64,000 nucleotides of DNA from Caulobacterales bacterium (GTDB taxonomy: Bacteria > Pseudomonadota > Alphaproteobacteria > Caulobacterales > Caulobacteraceae), in assembly GCA_019510435.1 (NCBI GenBank), contig JAEKKJ010000016.1, forward strand, positions 124,001-188,000. Direction: 5' to 3'. A program made the translations under genes and the position numbers. Shown in pieces: positions 54,381 to 64,000 of this stretch; position 1 is the stretch's first letter, and the number at the start of each line of letters is the position of its first letter. The notes below the pieces were generated by a model, which was given only the letters and a program-made list of their open reading frames with translations, was not told the origin of the DNA and searched no databases.

Positions 54381-55352
54381 CTAGCCCACAAACCCCGCCG
54401 CGCGGCGCAGCCGGTCGTTGATCGCCTCGCCCAGGCCCTCGCCCGGCACCGGCGCCACCGCGATGCCCTTCGCCTGCGACCGGTCCGCCGCCCGCAGGAA
54501 GGAGAACAGGTTCGCCGCCGCCTCCGCCAGATCGCCTCGCGGGCTGAGGTTGAAGGCGCCCGGCCACCGCGGCCCGAACCCCACCCAGACCTCGTCGTCG
54601 CGCGGCTCGGTGACGTTCAGGCGCACCGGCAGGTTCGGCGCGTAATGCCGGGTGAGCCGGCCCGGGGAGCGTTTCGCATCGGCCTCGGCCTCGGAGAGCG
54701 GCCCCACCACGGCCTCGATCTCGGCGCGCGTCACCGCGCCCGGGCGCAGCAGCCGCGGGGTGTCGAGCAGAGACACGACCGTAGATTCCAGGCCGATGGC
54801 GCAGGGTCCGCCGTCCAGCACCGCAGCGGCCGCCGCCCCGGTCTCGTCCATCGCGTCGGCGAGGGTCGTGGGGCTGGGCCGCCCCGACCGGTTCGCCGAG
54901 GGCGCCACCACCGGCCCGCCGAACGCCGCGATCAGGGCGTGCGCCAGAGGATGGGCGGGAGCCCGCACCGCCACGGTGTCCAGCCCGGCGCGCGCCAGGT
55001 CGCATACCGCCATGTCGTCGCTCGCCGGCAGCACCAGGGTCAGCGGGCCCGGCCAGAACCGCGCCGCCAGCGCCTCGGCCCGCGCCTCGAAGCCGGCGAT
55101 GCGCCGAGCCATGGCCAGGTCGGCCACATGGGCGATCAGCGGGTTGAAACTGGGCCGGCCCTTGGCGGCATAGACCGCGGCCACGGCGCGTGGGTTGGCG
55201 GCGTCGGCGGCGAGGCCGTAGACCGTCTCCGTCGGCATCAGCACCAGGCCGCCCGCGGCCAGGGCCCCCGCCGCGGCGGCTACGGCTGGCGCCTGGCCTT
55301 CAGCGAGACCGTCACGCTCACCTTCGCCGGGATCTGATCGGTGCTCTGCCAC
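54381..55352 (-). CDS. Threonylcarbamoyl-AMP synthase (Sua5/YrdC)
   Basis: The enzyme makes threonylcarbamoyl-AMP for the t6A modification of tRNAs. The YrdC domain is 'GGLVLMPTETVYGLAADAANPRAVAAVYAAKGRPSFNPL' with 'PLTLVLP' and 'GPVVAPSANRSGRPSPTT'; the C-terminal Sua5 domain follows linker 'SPGRLTRHYAPN'. The start is unclear: there is no ATG before the domain, and the best codon, GTG at 55352, lies 73 bases inside the upstream cytochrome-YceI gene. A non-AUG start nearer the domain is the alternative. The frame and domain are secure; the N terminus is not. Confidence 0.85.
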   Translation of the reverse strand: MAEHRSDPGEGERDGLAEGQAPAVAAAAGALAAGGLVLMPTETVYGLAADAANPRAVAAVYAAKGRPSFNPLIAHVADLAMARRIAGFEARAEALAARFWPGPLTLVLPASDDMAVCDLARAGLDTVAVRAPAHPLAHALIAAFGGPVVAPSANRSGRPSPTTLADAMDETGAAAAAVLDGGPCAIGLESTVVSLLDTPRLLRPGAVTRAEIEAVVGPLSEAEADAKRSPGRLTRHYAPNLPVRLNVTEPRDDEVWVGFGPRWPGAFNLSPRGDLAEAAANLFSFLRAADRSQAKGIAVAPVPGEGLGEAINDRLRRAAGFVG

Positions 55353-56602
55353 TCGCCCTGCCCAACGCCGAAGGCTGTCCGGTCGAGGCTGGTTACACCG
55401 CTGACCGTCGCTGTGTCGCCGTCGATCTTGAGCTTGAACGGCAGCTCCGCCGCCCGGCTGACGCCGCGCAGCTCCAGCTTGCCGTGGGCCACGAAGCGGC
55501 CCTCCGCGGTCTTGGTGAACTTGGTGGCCGTGAAGGTCGCCTTCGGATGCTCGGCGGTGTCGAACCAGTCGCCCGACGGCAGGCTGGCGTCGCGCTGCTG
55601 GTCGCCGGTGTTCACCGAGGCCAGGTCGATGGCGACGCTGACCTTGGAGCCCTCCAGGGCGTCGGGGCTGAACAGGATGTCGGCGGTCCATTTCTCGAAC
55701 CGCCCCTGGATCGGCGACCCGCCCCAGGCCGTGGCGAAGCCGAGGGTGGAGCCCGGCGCGATCTTCCAGGCGACCGGCTTGGCGATGGGCGCAGGCGGGG
55801 GCGCAGCCTCCGCCGTGGCGGCGGCTGCTGCGCCGGCTGATGGGGCCCCGACCGGAGGCGCGGCTTCGACGGGCTCAGCCGCGACCTGGGCGGCCGGCAG
55901 GGGCGCGGCGCGCGGCAGCGGCGGCTGGACCAGTTCGGCGAAGGCCACGACGCCGACGAAGGCCAGGGCGATGGCGATCAGCCGCGGCTCCAGCCAGCGC
56001 CCGCTCTTCGCACCGGGCGCCATGCGCGACAGGATCGGCTCGTCGACGTGGAACAGCTGGTGCTTGAGCGCGCCGGCCACGTGCAGGGCCAGCAGGACGT
56101 AGCCGAACTTGATGATCAGCCCGTGCCCGGTCACGCCGAACTTGTGCCAGGCCGCCTTGGCCGCCGGCGCCAGCTCCGCCAGGCCCGGGATGTGCGGCCA
56201 CGGGACCACGCCATAGAGCAGGGTCGGGATGGCGATGCGGCTGGTGGAGACCATGATCCAGCCGGTGAGCGGCATGCCGATCATGACCAGGTAGAACGAG
56301 CCGTGCACCACGCCGGACAGCCGCCGCTCCCAGGTCGAGAGGCTGGCGGGCTCCGGCGGCGGCGGATTGACCAGCCGCCAGGCCAGCCGCGCCAGACTGA
56401 GCAACAGGACCGTGATGCCGATCGACTTGTGCAGCTGGGTGACCGCGAAGTGCGCCGGCGTCGGCGGCCCCTCCATGCGGCCCGCCAGGATCACCTGGGT
56501 GACGATCAGCGCGGCGATGGTCCAGTGCAGGACGATGGCGACCGTGGAGTAGCGCTGGCGGGCCGCCGAGGTCGGCGCGCCGTGCGCGGGGACTTGCACC
56601 AT
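55280..56602 (-). CDS. Cytochrome b561-YceI fusion protein
   Basis: A 440-residue protein in two parts. The N-terminal part (about 1-200) is a four-helix cytochrome b561 with heme His in 'VLHWTIAAL', 'QLHKSIGIT' and 'LALHVAGALKHQLF'. An Ala/Pro-rich linker leads to a C-terminal YceI domain (about 275-440), 'PGSTLGFATAW' to 'KVSVTVSLK'. YceI binds isoprenoid quinones, so the pair could couple quinone handling with membrane electron transfer. A separate YceI gene lies just upstream on the same strand. Confidence 0.9.
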   Translation of the reverse strand: MVQVPAHGAPTSAARQRYSTVAIVLHWTIAALIVTQVILAGRMEGPPTPAHFAVTQLHKSIGITVLLLSLARLAWRLVNPPPPEPASLSTWERRLSGVVHGSFYLVMIGMPLTGWIMVSTSRIAIPTLLYGVVPWPHIPGLAELAPAAKAAWHKFGVTGHGLIIKFGYVLLALHVAGALKHQLFHVDEPILSRMAPGAKSGRWLEPRLIAIALAFVGVVAFAELVQPPLPRAAPLPAAQVAAEPVEAAPPVGAPSAGAAAAATAEAAPPPAPIAKPVAWKIAPGSTLGFATAWGGSPIQGRFEKWTADILFSPDALEGSKVSVAIDLASVNTGDQQRDASLPSGDWFDTAEHPKATFTATKFTKTAEGRFVAHGKLELRGVSRAAELPFKLKIDGDTATVSGVTSLDRTAFGVGQGEWQSTDQIPAKVSVTVSLKARRQP

Positions 56603-56732
56603 TCAGTTCGCTCCCAGGCCCAACACGAGGCGCTCCGCCCGCGGCGTCAGCGCTGCACATCTAACGGCGCCGCTCGCAAAAGGGCGCCCGCGGAAGCGGA
56701 AAGACACTGCCGCCGCCGACGAAACAGCGCCG

Positions 56733-57335
56733 CTATTTCTTGACGAACTCGACCTCGAACGAGAGGTCGACGGTGTCGCCGGCGAAGGGGCGCCCGCCCG
56801 TCACGCCGAACTCCGAGCGCTTGATCTTGCCGACGCCCGAGAACCCCATCCGGGTGCCCGCGCCCAGCAGGCCCGGCCCCACGCCGTTGAAATCCACATC
56901 CAGGGTCACCGGCTTGGTCACCCCGTGCAGGGTCAGGTCTCCGGTCAGCTGGCCATGGCCCTCGGCGTCGCTCACCAGCCCGGTCGAGGCGAACTGGATC
57001 AGCGGGTACTTGTCCGGCTCGAAGTAGCCGGCGACGGTCTTGTTGAAGATGTTGTCCTCTGTGTCGATCGACTTCGGATCCACCTTGATCAGCACCTTGG
57101 TGGCCTGCCAGCTGGTCGGGTCGTAGCTGAAGGCGCCCTCCAGCTTGTTGAAGCGCATGGTGTAGCGGGAGAAGCCTCCCATGTGCGGGATCTTCACGAT
57201 CAGGCTCGCGTGCCGCGGGTCCATGGCGTACTCGCCCGGCGGGACCTTGGCCGGATCCTTGGTCTGGGGATCGGCCGCGGCGGCGCCGGTGGCCACAAGG
57301 CCGGCCAGGAGGGCGATCGTGACGTGACGCAGCAT
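56733..57335 (-). CDS. Periplasmic YceI-family protein
   Basis: A 200-residue exported protein with signal peptide 'TIALLAGLVATGAAAA' and a complete YceI lipocalin-like domain: 'YAMDPRHASLIVKIPHMGGFSRYTMRF', 'VDPKSIDTEDN', 'LTGDLTLHGVTKPVTLDVDFNG' and 'FGVTGGRPFAGDTVDLSFEVEFVKK'. It probably carries an isoprenoid. It is likely co-transcribed with the fusion gene 130 bases downstream, which carries a second YceI domain. Confidence 0.93.
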   Translation of the reverse strand: MLRHVTIALLAGLVATGAAAADPQTKDPAKVPPGEYAMDPRHASLIVKIPHMGGFSRYTMRFNKLEGAFSYDPTSWQATKVLIKVDPKSIDTEDNIFNKTVAGYFEPDKYPLIQFASTGLVSDAEGHGQLTGDLTLHGVTKPVTLDVDFNGVGPGLLGAGTRMGFSGVGKIKRSEFGVTGGRPFAGDTVDLSFEVEFVKK

Positions 57336-57566
57336 TCAGAGCGTTCCTTCCGATCGGACGACGGATGATAGGGCCAAGCGGGGCGGCGCGCCGCCCGTAA
57401 AAACCCTGCCTGCCGCCGGCGCTGTCCGGGACGCCGTCGGCGCAGGTCAATGCCGCCTTCTGCAGTGAAGGATGCTGGGTCGGCGAATTTTATTCCGGCC
57501 GGCGCGGCCTTGACCCGCCGGGACCGTGGCCTAGAGAGCGGGAGACCTCTGTTCCGGAACCTGCCC

Positions 57567-59312
57567 ATGACCTTCCGCGCCCCTGCCCGCGACCTGGCGT
57601 TCGCGCTCAAGACGGTGGGCCACAGCGAGATGATCGCCCGGCTCTATCCGGACCTGGACGAGGACACTGTCCAGGCCGTGCTGGAGGCCGCCGCCGCCTT
57701 TGCGGACAACGAGCTGGCGCCGCTGAACCGCAAGGGCGACCTCGAGGGCGCCCGCTACGAGAACGGCAAGGTCACCGCCGCGCCGGGCTTCGCCGAGGCC
57801 TATCGCCACTTCGTCGAGCAGGGCTGGAACTCTCTCTCCGCCCCGCCCGAGCACGGCGGCCAGGGCCTCTCCAAGGCCATGGAGTTGGCGGTGTTCGAGA
57901 TGGTCCACGCGGCCAACATGGCCTTCGGCCTCTGCCCCATGCTGACCCAGGGCGCCATCGAGGCGCTGACCCTGCACGGCACGGAGCGCCAGAAGCGCCT
58001 GGTGCTGCCCAAGCTGGTCAGCGGCGAATGGACCGGCGCCATGTGCCTGACCGAGCCGCAGGCGGGCTCGGACCTCTCGGCCCTGACGTCCATGGCCCGG
58101 CCCGACGGCCAGGGCGGCTGGCGCCTGACCGGCCAGAAGATCTTCATCACCTGGGGCGACCACGACGCGGCGGACAACATCTGCCACTTGATCATCGCCC
58201 GCACGCCGGACGCCCCGCCCGGCGTCAAGGGCATCAGCCTGTTCCTGGCCAACAAGTTCGAGGTGAAGGACGACGGCTCGCTGGGCGGGCGCAACGGTTT
58301 CCGGCCGGCGTCGATCGAGCACAAGCTGGGCATCCATGGCTCGCCCACCTGCGTCATGCTCTACGAGGACGCCCAGGCCGAACTGGTCGGCGAGCTGGGC
58401 CAGGGCCTGGCCCACATGTTCGTCATGATGAACGCCGCGCGCCTGCAGGTGGGCGTCCAGGGCGTGGCCATCGCCGAGCGGGCGTTCCAACAGGCGCTGG
58501 AATTCAGCCAGGAGCGCAAGCAGGGCCGCACCGCCTGGGACGCCGACGGCTCGATCTACGGCCACCCCGACGTGCGCCGCACCCTGATGCTGATGAAGGC
58601 CCGGATCGAGGCGGCGCGCGGGATCTGCCTGCTGACCGGCGTCCTGGCCGACCTGGCGCACAAGGCCGGCACCGAGGCCGAGCAGGCGGCGGCCAAGGCG
58701 CGCCAGGAGCTGCTGACCCCCATCGCCAAGGCCTGGTCCACCGACCTCGGCGTCGACGCCGCCTCCCAGGGCCTCCAGGTCCATGGCGGGATGGGCTTCA
58801 TCGAGGAGACCGGGGCGGCCCAACACTACCGCGACGCCCGCATCGCCCCGATCTACGAAGGCACCAACGGCATCCAGGCCCTGGACCTGATCGGCCGCAA
58901 GCTGCGGTCCAACGGCGGCGAGACCCTGCGGGCGCTGTGCGGCGAGATGGCCATGACCGCCGAGGCGCTGACCGAAGCGCCCGGCCTGGCCGCGGTGGGC
59001 CGCCGGCTGGCCACCGGGATCATGGCGCTGGAGCGCGCGGCCGACGGCATCGTCGCCGCCGACAACGCCGTGGCCCTGACCGTGGCGACCCCGTTCCTGA
59101 AGCTGGCCGGCGATGTAGTGGGCGGCTGGATCCTGGGGCGCCAGGCGCTGGTGGCCGCGGGATCGGACGATCCCTGGCTGGTGGCCAAGGGCGGCCTCGC
59201 CCGCCTCTACGCCAGCCAGGTGCTGAGCCTCGCGCCCGGCCTGGCCGACGCTATCGCGGAGACCGATCCGGCCGAGCTGGAAGCGACGCCGGCAGCGGCG
59301 CTGGCGGGCTAA
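57567..59312 (+). CDS. Acyl-CoA dehydrogenase (long type, DmdC/FadE-like)
   Basis: A 581-residue flavoenzyme longer than typical 380-residue dehydrogenases because of a C-terminal extension. The catalytic base is the Glu in 'APIYEGTNGIQALDLIGRKL', with FAD contacts in 'MCLTEPQAGSDLSALTS' and 'QKIFITWGDHD'. This architecture is shared with methylthiopropanoyl-CoA dehydrogenase (DmdC) and some FadE enzymes, so the acyl chain cannot be stated. ATG at 57567 is chosen; the track's earlier start overlaps the YceI upstream region. Confidence 0.92.
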   Translation: MTFRAPARDLAFALKTVGHSEMIARLYPDLDEDTVQAVLEAAAAFADNELAPLNRKGDLEGARYENGKVTAAPGFAEAYRHFVEQGWNSLSAPPEHGGQGLSKAMELAVFEMVHAANMAFGLCPMLTQGAIEALTLHGTERQKRLVLPKLVSGEWTGAMCLTEPQAGSDLSALTSMARPDGQGGWRLTGQKIFITWGDHDAADNICHLIIARTPDAPPGVKGISLFLANKFEVKDDGSLGGRNGFRPASIEHKLGIHGSPTCVMLYEDAQAELVGELGQGLAHMFVMMNAARLQVGVQGVAIAERAFQQALEFSQERKQGRTAWDADGSIYGHPDVRRTLMLMKARIEAARGICLLTGVLADLAHKAGTEAEQAAAKARQELLTPIAKAWSTDLGVDAASQGLQVHGGMGFIEETGAAQHYRDARIAPIYEGTNGIQALDLIGRKLRSNGGETLRALCGEMAMTAEALTEAPGLAAVGRRLATGIMALERAADGIVAADNAVALTVATPFLKLAGDVVGGWILGRQALVAAGSDDPWLVAKGGLARLYASQVLSLAPGLADAIAETDPAELEATPAAALAG

Positions 59313-59388
59313 AACGGCGCCGGTAACACCGCGCGTTTTGGGCTGATTTACCTTTGGAAATTACCGTTCGGCCGGGGGGATCGAACGG

Positions 59389-61215
<1,827 letters not shown>

Positions 61216-61219
61216 GGTC

Positions 61220-62401
61220 CTACGCCGCCTGCAGCGACGGCAGGTCGTGCAGCGCCGGCTCCAGGCCCGCGCCCATCAGGTCGATGAAGTTGTCGCGGTA
61301 GAAGGCCCGCTTCGCCCGCTCCGAGGCGTCCGCCAGGCTGTCGTTGAAGCGCTTCAGCGGATTGCGCCCGCCCTCCACGTGCGGGAAATCGGACGAGAAC
61401 AGCACCATCTCCTCGCCGGAGTTGGCCATGATCCAGGCCACGTCCTCATGCGGATAGGGCGTCACCCGCAGCTGCCGTCGCAGGATGGCGCTGGGGGTGT
61501 CGGAGAGCTTCTGCAGGCGTTCTTCGCGCCCGAAGGCGGCGCAGCCGGAATCCAGGAACTTCATCAGGCTGGGCAGCCACGACCCGCCCAGCTCGATGGC
61601 CCCGAACTTCAGCCGTGGGAAGCGGTCGAACACGCCGTCGATCACCAGGGCCGAGAGCGTCTGCCAGACCGACAGCGGGATCGCCATGAAGGTCAGGGAG
61701 GTGAAGTTCTCGTCCCCGCCGTGGAAGTCCTTCACGAAGGGCAGGCCGTTTTCCAGATAGTCCTTGTGCATCTTCTCCTCGCCGCCGACGTGGAAGAGGA
61801 TCGGCAGCCCCGCCTCCTCAGCCAGCGCCCACAGCGGGTCCAGCTCCACATGGCTGGGCGAGAAGCCCGGCGGATGGCGCGACGGCACGACCAGGCCCTT
61901 GGCGCCCAGGGCGATGGCCTCGCGGGCGATCTGCGGCGCGCGCTGGCGGTCGACGAGCGGCACATAGCCGGTGGCCAGCAGGCGGCGGTCGACCGAGCAG
62001 AACTCGGTCATCATCCGGTTGTGGGCCCGCGCCGCCTCCAGGGCCAGCTCCACCTCGCCCATCTGCTCAAGCCCGAAGTTGGAGAGGCAGGCGGTGGTGA
62101 AGACCAGCTGGCTGGCGAAGCCCAGGCAATCCAGGGTCCGGGGCCGATCATCGGCCCGGAAGGCGCCCAGGGCCTCGTAGTTCTTGCGCAGCAGGATATT
62201 GGCCTCGGCGCCGGCGCGGAACTCGGGGTCCTGCTGGCGCTCGGCGGCCTTGGCGAACCACTCGGGCAGCACGTCCTTGCGGCCGGTCTTCTCCACGAAC
62301 GCCTCGCGGAATTTCGGGTCCAGGTAGCGGTTGATCGTGCCCGGCAGCTCCATGATGTGGCTGTCGGCGTCATGGACGGTCTGGCCTTCGACGTAAGCCA
62401 T
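61220..62401 (-). CDS. Amidohydrolase-2 family protein
   Basis: A 393-residue TIM-barrel enzyme of the amidohydrolase_2 / ACMSD-like group. Metal-site segments are '[12 protein letters not shown]' near the start, '[10 protein letters not shown]' and '[12 protein letters not shown]' near the end. The N-terminal 'DSHIME' replaces the usual HxH. Such proteins hydrolyse or decarboxylate aromatic acids or lactones; the substrate is unknown. The ATG at 62401 has GGGAGG six bases upstream; an alternative ATG at 62407 is less likely. It lies 15 bases from the divergent glycosylase start. Confidence 0.85.
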   Translation of the reverse strand: MAYVEGQTVHDADSHIMELPGTINRYLDPKFREAFVEKTGRKDVLPEWFAKAAERQQDPEFRAGAEANILLRKNYEALGAFRADDRPRTLDCLGFASQLVFTTACLSNFGLEQMGEVELALEAARAHNRMMTEFCSVDRRLLATGYVPLVDRQRAPQIAREAIALGAKGLVVPSRHPPGFSPSHVELDPLWALAEEAGLPILFHVGGEEKMHKDYLENGLPFVKDFHGGDENFTSLTFMAIPLSVWQTLSALVIDGVFDRFPRLKFGAIELGGSWLPSLMKFLDSGCAAFGREERLQKLSDTPSAILRRQLRVTPYPHEDVAWIMANSGEEMVLFSSDFPHVEGGRNPLKRFNDSLADASERAKRAFYRDNFIDLMGAGLEPALHDLPSLQAA

Positions 62402-62416
62402 GGTCATCCTCCCTGG

Positions 62417-63067
62417 ATGCGCGGTTCTTTTGCCCCACATTCCGGACCTTCGAATCCCGGCCGTCAAGAGTCGGATCTTGCGTTCTGGGCGCGCCACCCC
62501 GTCGAGGTTGCCCGCGACCTGATCGGCTGGTCGGTGTTCGTGGACGGCGTCGGCGGGCGCATCGTGGAGACCGAGGCCTATCACCACGAGGACCCCGCCT
62601 CGCACAGCTACCCCGGTCCCACGCCCCGTAACGCCGTGATGTTCGGGCCCCAGGCGCACGTCTATGTCTACCGGTCCTACGGCATCCACTGGTGCATGAA
62701 CTTCGTCTGCTGGGGCGAGGCGCCGGGCGGGGCGGTGCTGATCCGCGCCCTGGAGCCCACCGCGGGTCTCGAGACCATGCACGAGCGTCGCGGCGTCGCC
62801 GATCCGCGGGCGCTCTGCTCCGGCCCAGGCAAGCTGTGCCAGGCGCTGGGCGTCACCTTCGCCCTGAACGGCCGCTCGGCCCTGGAGCCCCCGTTCGCGC
62901 TGGTCGAGGGGCCCGCCGCCGGGGTGGTCGTCGGCCCCCGCATCGGCATCACCAAGGCGGCCGAAAAGCCCTGGCGCTTCGGCGAGGCCGGCTCAAGGTT
63001 CGTGAGCCGGCCGTTTGCCATCACCTCTCCCCCGAGCGGCGCAGCCGCGAAGAGAGGGAGAGGGTAG
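62417..63067 (+). CDS. DNA-3-methyladenine glycosylase (AAG/MPG type)
   Basis: A 216-residue enzyme with the AAG fold: '[16 protein letters not shown]', catalytic '[29 protein letters not shown]', '[18 protein letters not shown]' and '[14 protein letters not shown]'. It removes alkylated and deaminated purines and overlaps in function with Tag, encoded 30 kb away. The start ATG at 62417 lies 15 bases from the divergent amidohydrolase start, leaving no separate promoter space. The last 13 or so residues, '[13 protein letters not shown]', are encoded by the left arm of an intergenic repeat and are not family sequence. Confidence 0.9.
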   Translation: MRGSFAPHSGPSNPGRQESDLAFWARHPVEVARDLIGWSVFVDGVGGRIVETEAYHHEDPASHSYPGPTPRNAVMFGPQAHVYVYRSYGIHWCMNFVCWGEAPGGAVLIRALEPTAGLETMHERRGVADPRALCSGPGKLCQALGVTFALNGRSALEPPFALVEGPAAGVVVGPRIGITKAAEKPWRFGEAGSRFVSRPFAITSPPSGAAAKRGRG

Positions 63068-63193
63068 GGAGAGGGCTGGCACGGGACAGGCGGTTCCACC
63101 GGCGGGACACCGAGGGCCCTCGCCGTCCTGTCTCGGTCGCCCAGACAGCCCTCTCCCTACCCTCTCCCTCTCTCGCTACGCTTGGGGGAGAGG
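63024..63193. repeat. Large imperfect inverted repeat between glycosylase and peroxiredoxin genes
   Basis: A perfect 28-bp core (63051-63078 against 63146-63173) is extended outward by CCTCTCCCCC / GGGGGAGAGG arms with a gap of a few bases. The loop is about 67 bases. The left arm overlaps the last codons of the glycosylase gene and the right arm ends six bases before the convergent peroxiredoxin stop. It is a probable bidirectional terminator and a likely dispersed element. Confidence 0.88.
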
Positions 63194-63198
63194 AGATT

Positions 63199-63681
63199 TC
63201 AGAGTTGCGCCAGCATGTAGTCCGCCGAGGAGACGCGGAATTCGCCGCCCTGCTCGACGTTCAGCTCGCTCACCACGCCGTCCTTGACGATCACGGAGTA
63301 GCGCTGCGAGCGCAGGCCCATGCCGAAGCGGCTGCCGTCCATCTCCAGGCCCACGGCCTTGGTGAAGTCGCCGTTGCCGTCGGCCAGCATGACGATGTCC
63401 TCGCCCACCGCCTGGTCCTCGCCCCAGGCGCGCATGACGAAGCCGTCGTTGACCGAGAGGCATGCGATCACGTCGACGCCCTTGGCCTTCAGGTCCGGCG
63501 CGTGCTGCTTGAAGCCCGGCAGGTGCTTGGCCGAGCAGGTGGGCGTGAAGGCGCCCGGCAGGGCGAACAGGGCCACGGTCTTGCCCTTGAAGAACTCCTC
63601 GGTGGAGACCGGCTTGGGTCCCTCCGCGGTCGCCTGGGAGATGGTGACGTTGGGGATCTTGTCGCCGACTTTGATCGTCAT
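63199..63681 (-). CDS. Peroxiredoxin (Prx5 type)
   Basis: A 160-residue thiol peroxidase. The peroxidatic Cys49 is in 'LPGAFTPTCSAKHLPGF', the Prx5 signature, and the Arg is in 'LRSQRYSVIV'. The only other cysteine is Cys74 in 'DVIACLSVND', so it is probably a 1-Cys or atypical enzyme reduced by glutathione or thioredoxin. It ends six bases past the large inverted repeat and is preceded by the divergent AlgH gene. Confidence 0.93.
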   Translation of the reverse strand: MTIKVGDKIPNVTISQATAEGPKPVSTEEFFKGKTVALFALPGAFTPTCSAKHLPGFKQHAPDLKAKGVDVIACLSVNDGFVMRAWGEDQAVGEDIVMLADGNGDFTKAVGLEMDGSRFGMGLRSQRYSVIVKDGVVSELNVEQGGEFRVSSADYMLAQL

Positions 63682-63818
63682 GGGGAGCTCCTTCGAAGGT
63701 CCGGACGAGCCTGATAACCGAGAACCTAGGGGTGACGTAACCACGATTTCTGCGAGCGGCGCTCCGCGGGCGGCAGTTCTCCTTGAAGTCGTCACGATGC
63801 GGGGGGATTCTACGGGCG

Positions 63819-64000
63819 ATGGAAGGCGTCTTCTTGTCGGGCCAGCTCCTCATCGCCATGCCGGGGATCGGCGATCCGCGGTTCGAGCGTTCGCTCATCC
63901 TGATCTGTGCGCACGACGCCCAGCATGCCATGGGCGTGGCGCTCAACCGGCCGATCGAGGGCCTGACCATTCCCGAGCTGCTTGAGCGGCTGGAGATCCC
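63819..64000 (+). CDS. AlgH/YqgE family protein, 5' part (cut by window edge)
   Basis: About 60 residues remain, not listed in the track because the frame runs off the edge. 'SGQLLIAMPGIGDPRFERSLILICAHDAQHAMGVALNRPIEG' is the UPF0301 (YqgE/AlgH) signature. The function is unclear; AlgH has been linked to regulation of alginate in Pseudomonas. ATG at 63819 is the first in frame and gives the family N terminus. It is divergent from the peroxiredoxin gene across 137 bases. Confidence 0.9.
   Translation, partial: MEGVFLSGQLLIAMPGIGDPRFERSLILICAHDAQHAMGVALNRPIEGLTIPELLERLEI

Noticed and set aside
62449-62460. TTCGAATCCCGG, resembling a tRNA T-arm
   Set aside because: No acceptor, D or anticodon stem is found around it; it lies within the start region of the glycosylase gene.

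Overview
The window is a 64 kb piece of a high-GC alphaproteobacterial chromosome, most likely from Caulobacteraceae and close to Caulobacter or Phenylobacterium (inference). The evidence is the very GC-rich third codon positions, a CcrM-type GANTC methyltransferase, the split b/b' ATP synthase Fo cluster, the smc, dciA, mutY and ccrM neighbourhood, and the ispH-thrB-rnhA trio. It is mostly dense core chromosome with no rRNA, tRNA, CRISPR array, prophage or intact insertion sequence that I could see.

Layout. 1-9.1 kb: the end of a serine hydrolase gene, an M20 peptidase, a catalytically dead RNase H-like protein, an acetyltransferase, a MarR regulator with a perfect palindromic operator, rnhA, thrB and ispH with an antisense MazE-like gene between the last two, then a secreted protein and argS. 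9.1-15.3 kb: a small secreted protein, a DUF6582-like protein, and a tandem glycine riboswitch driving gcvT-gcvH-(unknown 172-aa gene)-gcvPA-gcvPB. 15.4-17.1 kb: an accessory islet with a truncated Tox-REase-5 toxin and an intact Imm52-like immunity gene. 17.3-28.3 kb: atpI-B-E-F'-F, smc, a DsbA-like protein, dciA, mutY, small proteins and ccrM. 28.3-37.4 kb: an MHYT hybrid kinase, DUF2332, tag-rnhB, a haloacetate dehalogenase-like hydrolase, ygfZ, a GT9 glycosyltransferase and a dihydroorotase homologue. 37.4-50.9 kb: mostly accessory metabolism and regulation, namely feruloyl-CoA synthetase with a TPP enzyme, a five-repeat cysteine-rich secreted protein, a nitronate monooxygenase whose Shine-Dalgarno lies in a perfect hairpin, an MmyB-type regulator and a LysR regulator each with a visible operator, a glutathione S-transferase, a PPOX protein, bdhA and yaaA. 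50.9-64 kb: two more hybrid kinases, a FAD-linked oxidase, Sua5, two YceI proteins (one fused to cytochrome b561), an acyl-CoA dehydrogenase, an amidohydrolase, a 3-methyladenine glycosylase, a peroxiredoxin and the start of an AlgH/YqgE gene.

The most unusual signals are these. A 112-117 bp two-hairpin repeat occurs three times; each copy is bounded by CTAG, lies between convergent genes, and supplies their stop codons. A polymorphic-toxin remnant sits beside a preserved immunity gene. An RNase HI paralogue has lost three of its four catalytic carboxylates. A five-repeat secreted protein has four cysteines per repeat. A hairpin buries a ribosome-binding site. A large inverted repeat encodes the tail of a DNA glycosylase.

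Limits: all family assignments come from reading motifs by eye, with no database search. Start codons were chosen from context and several remain uncertain, as noted in the entries.
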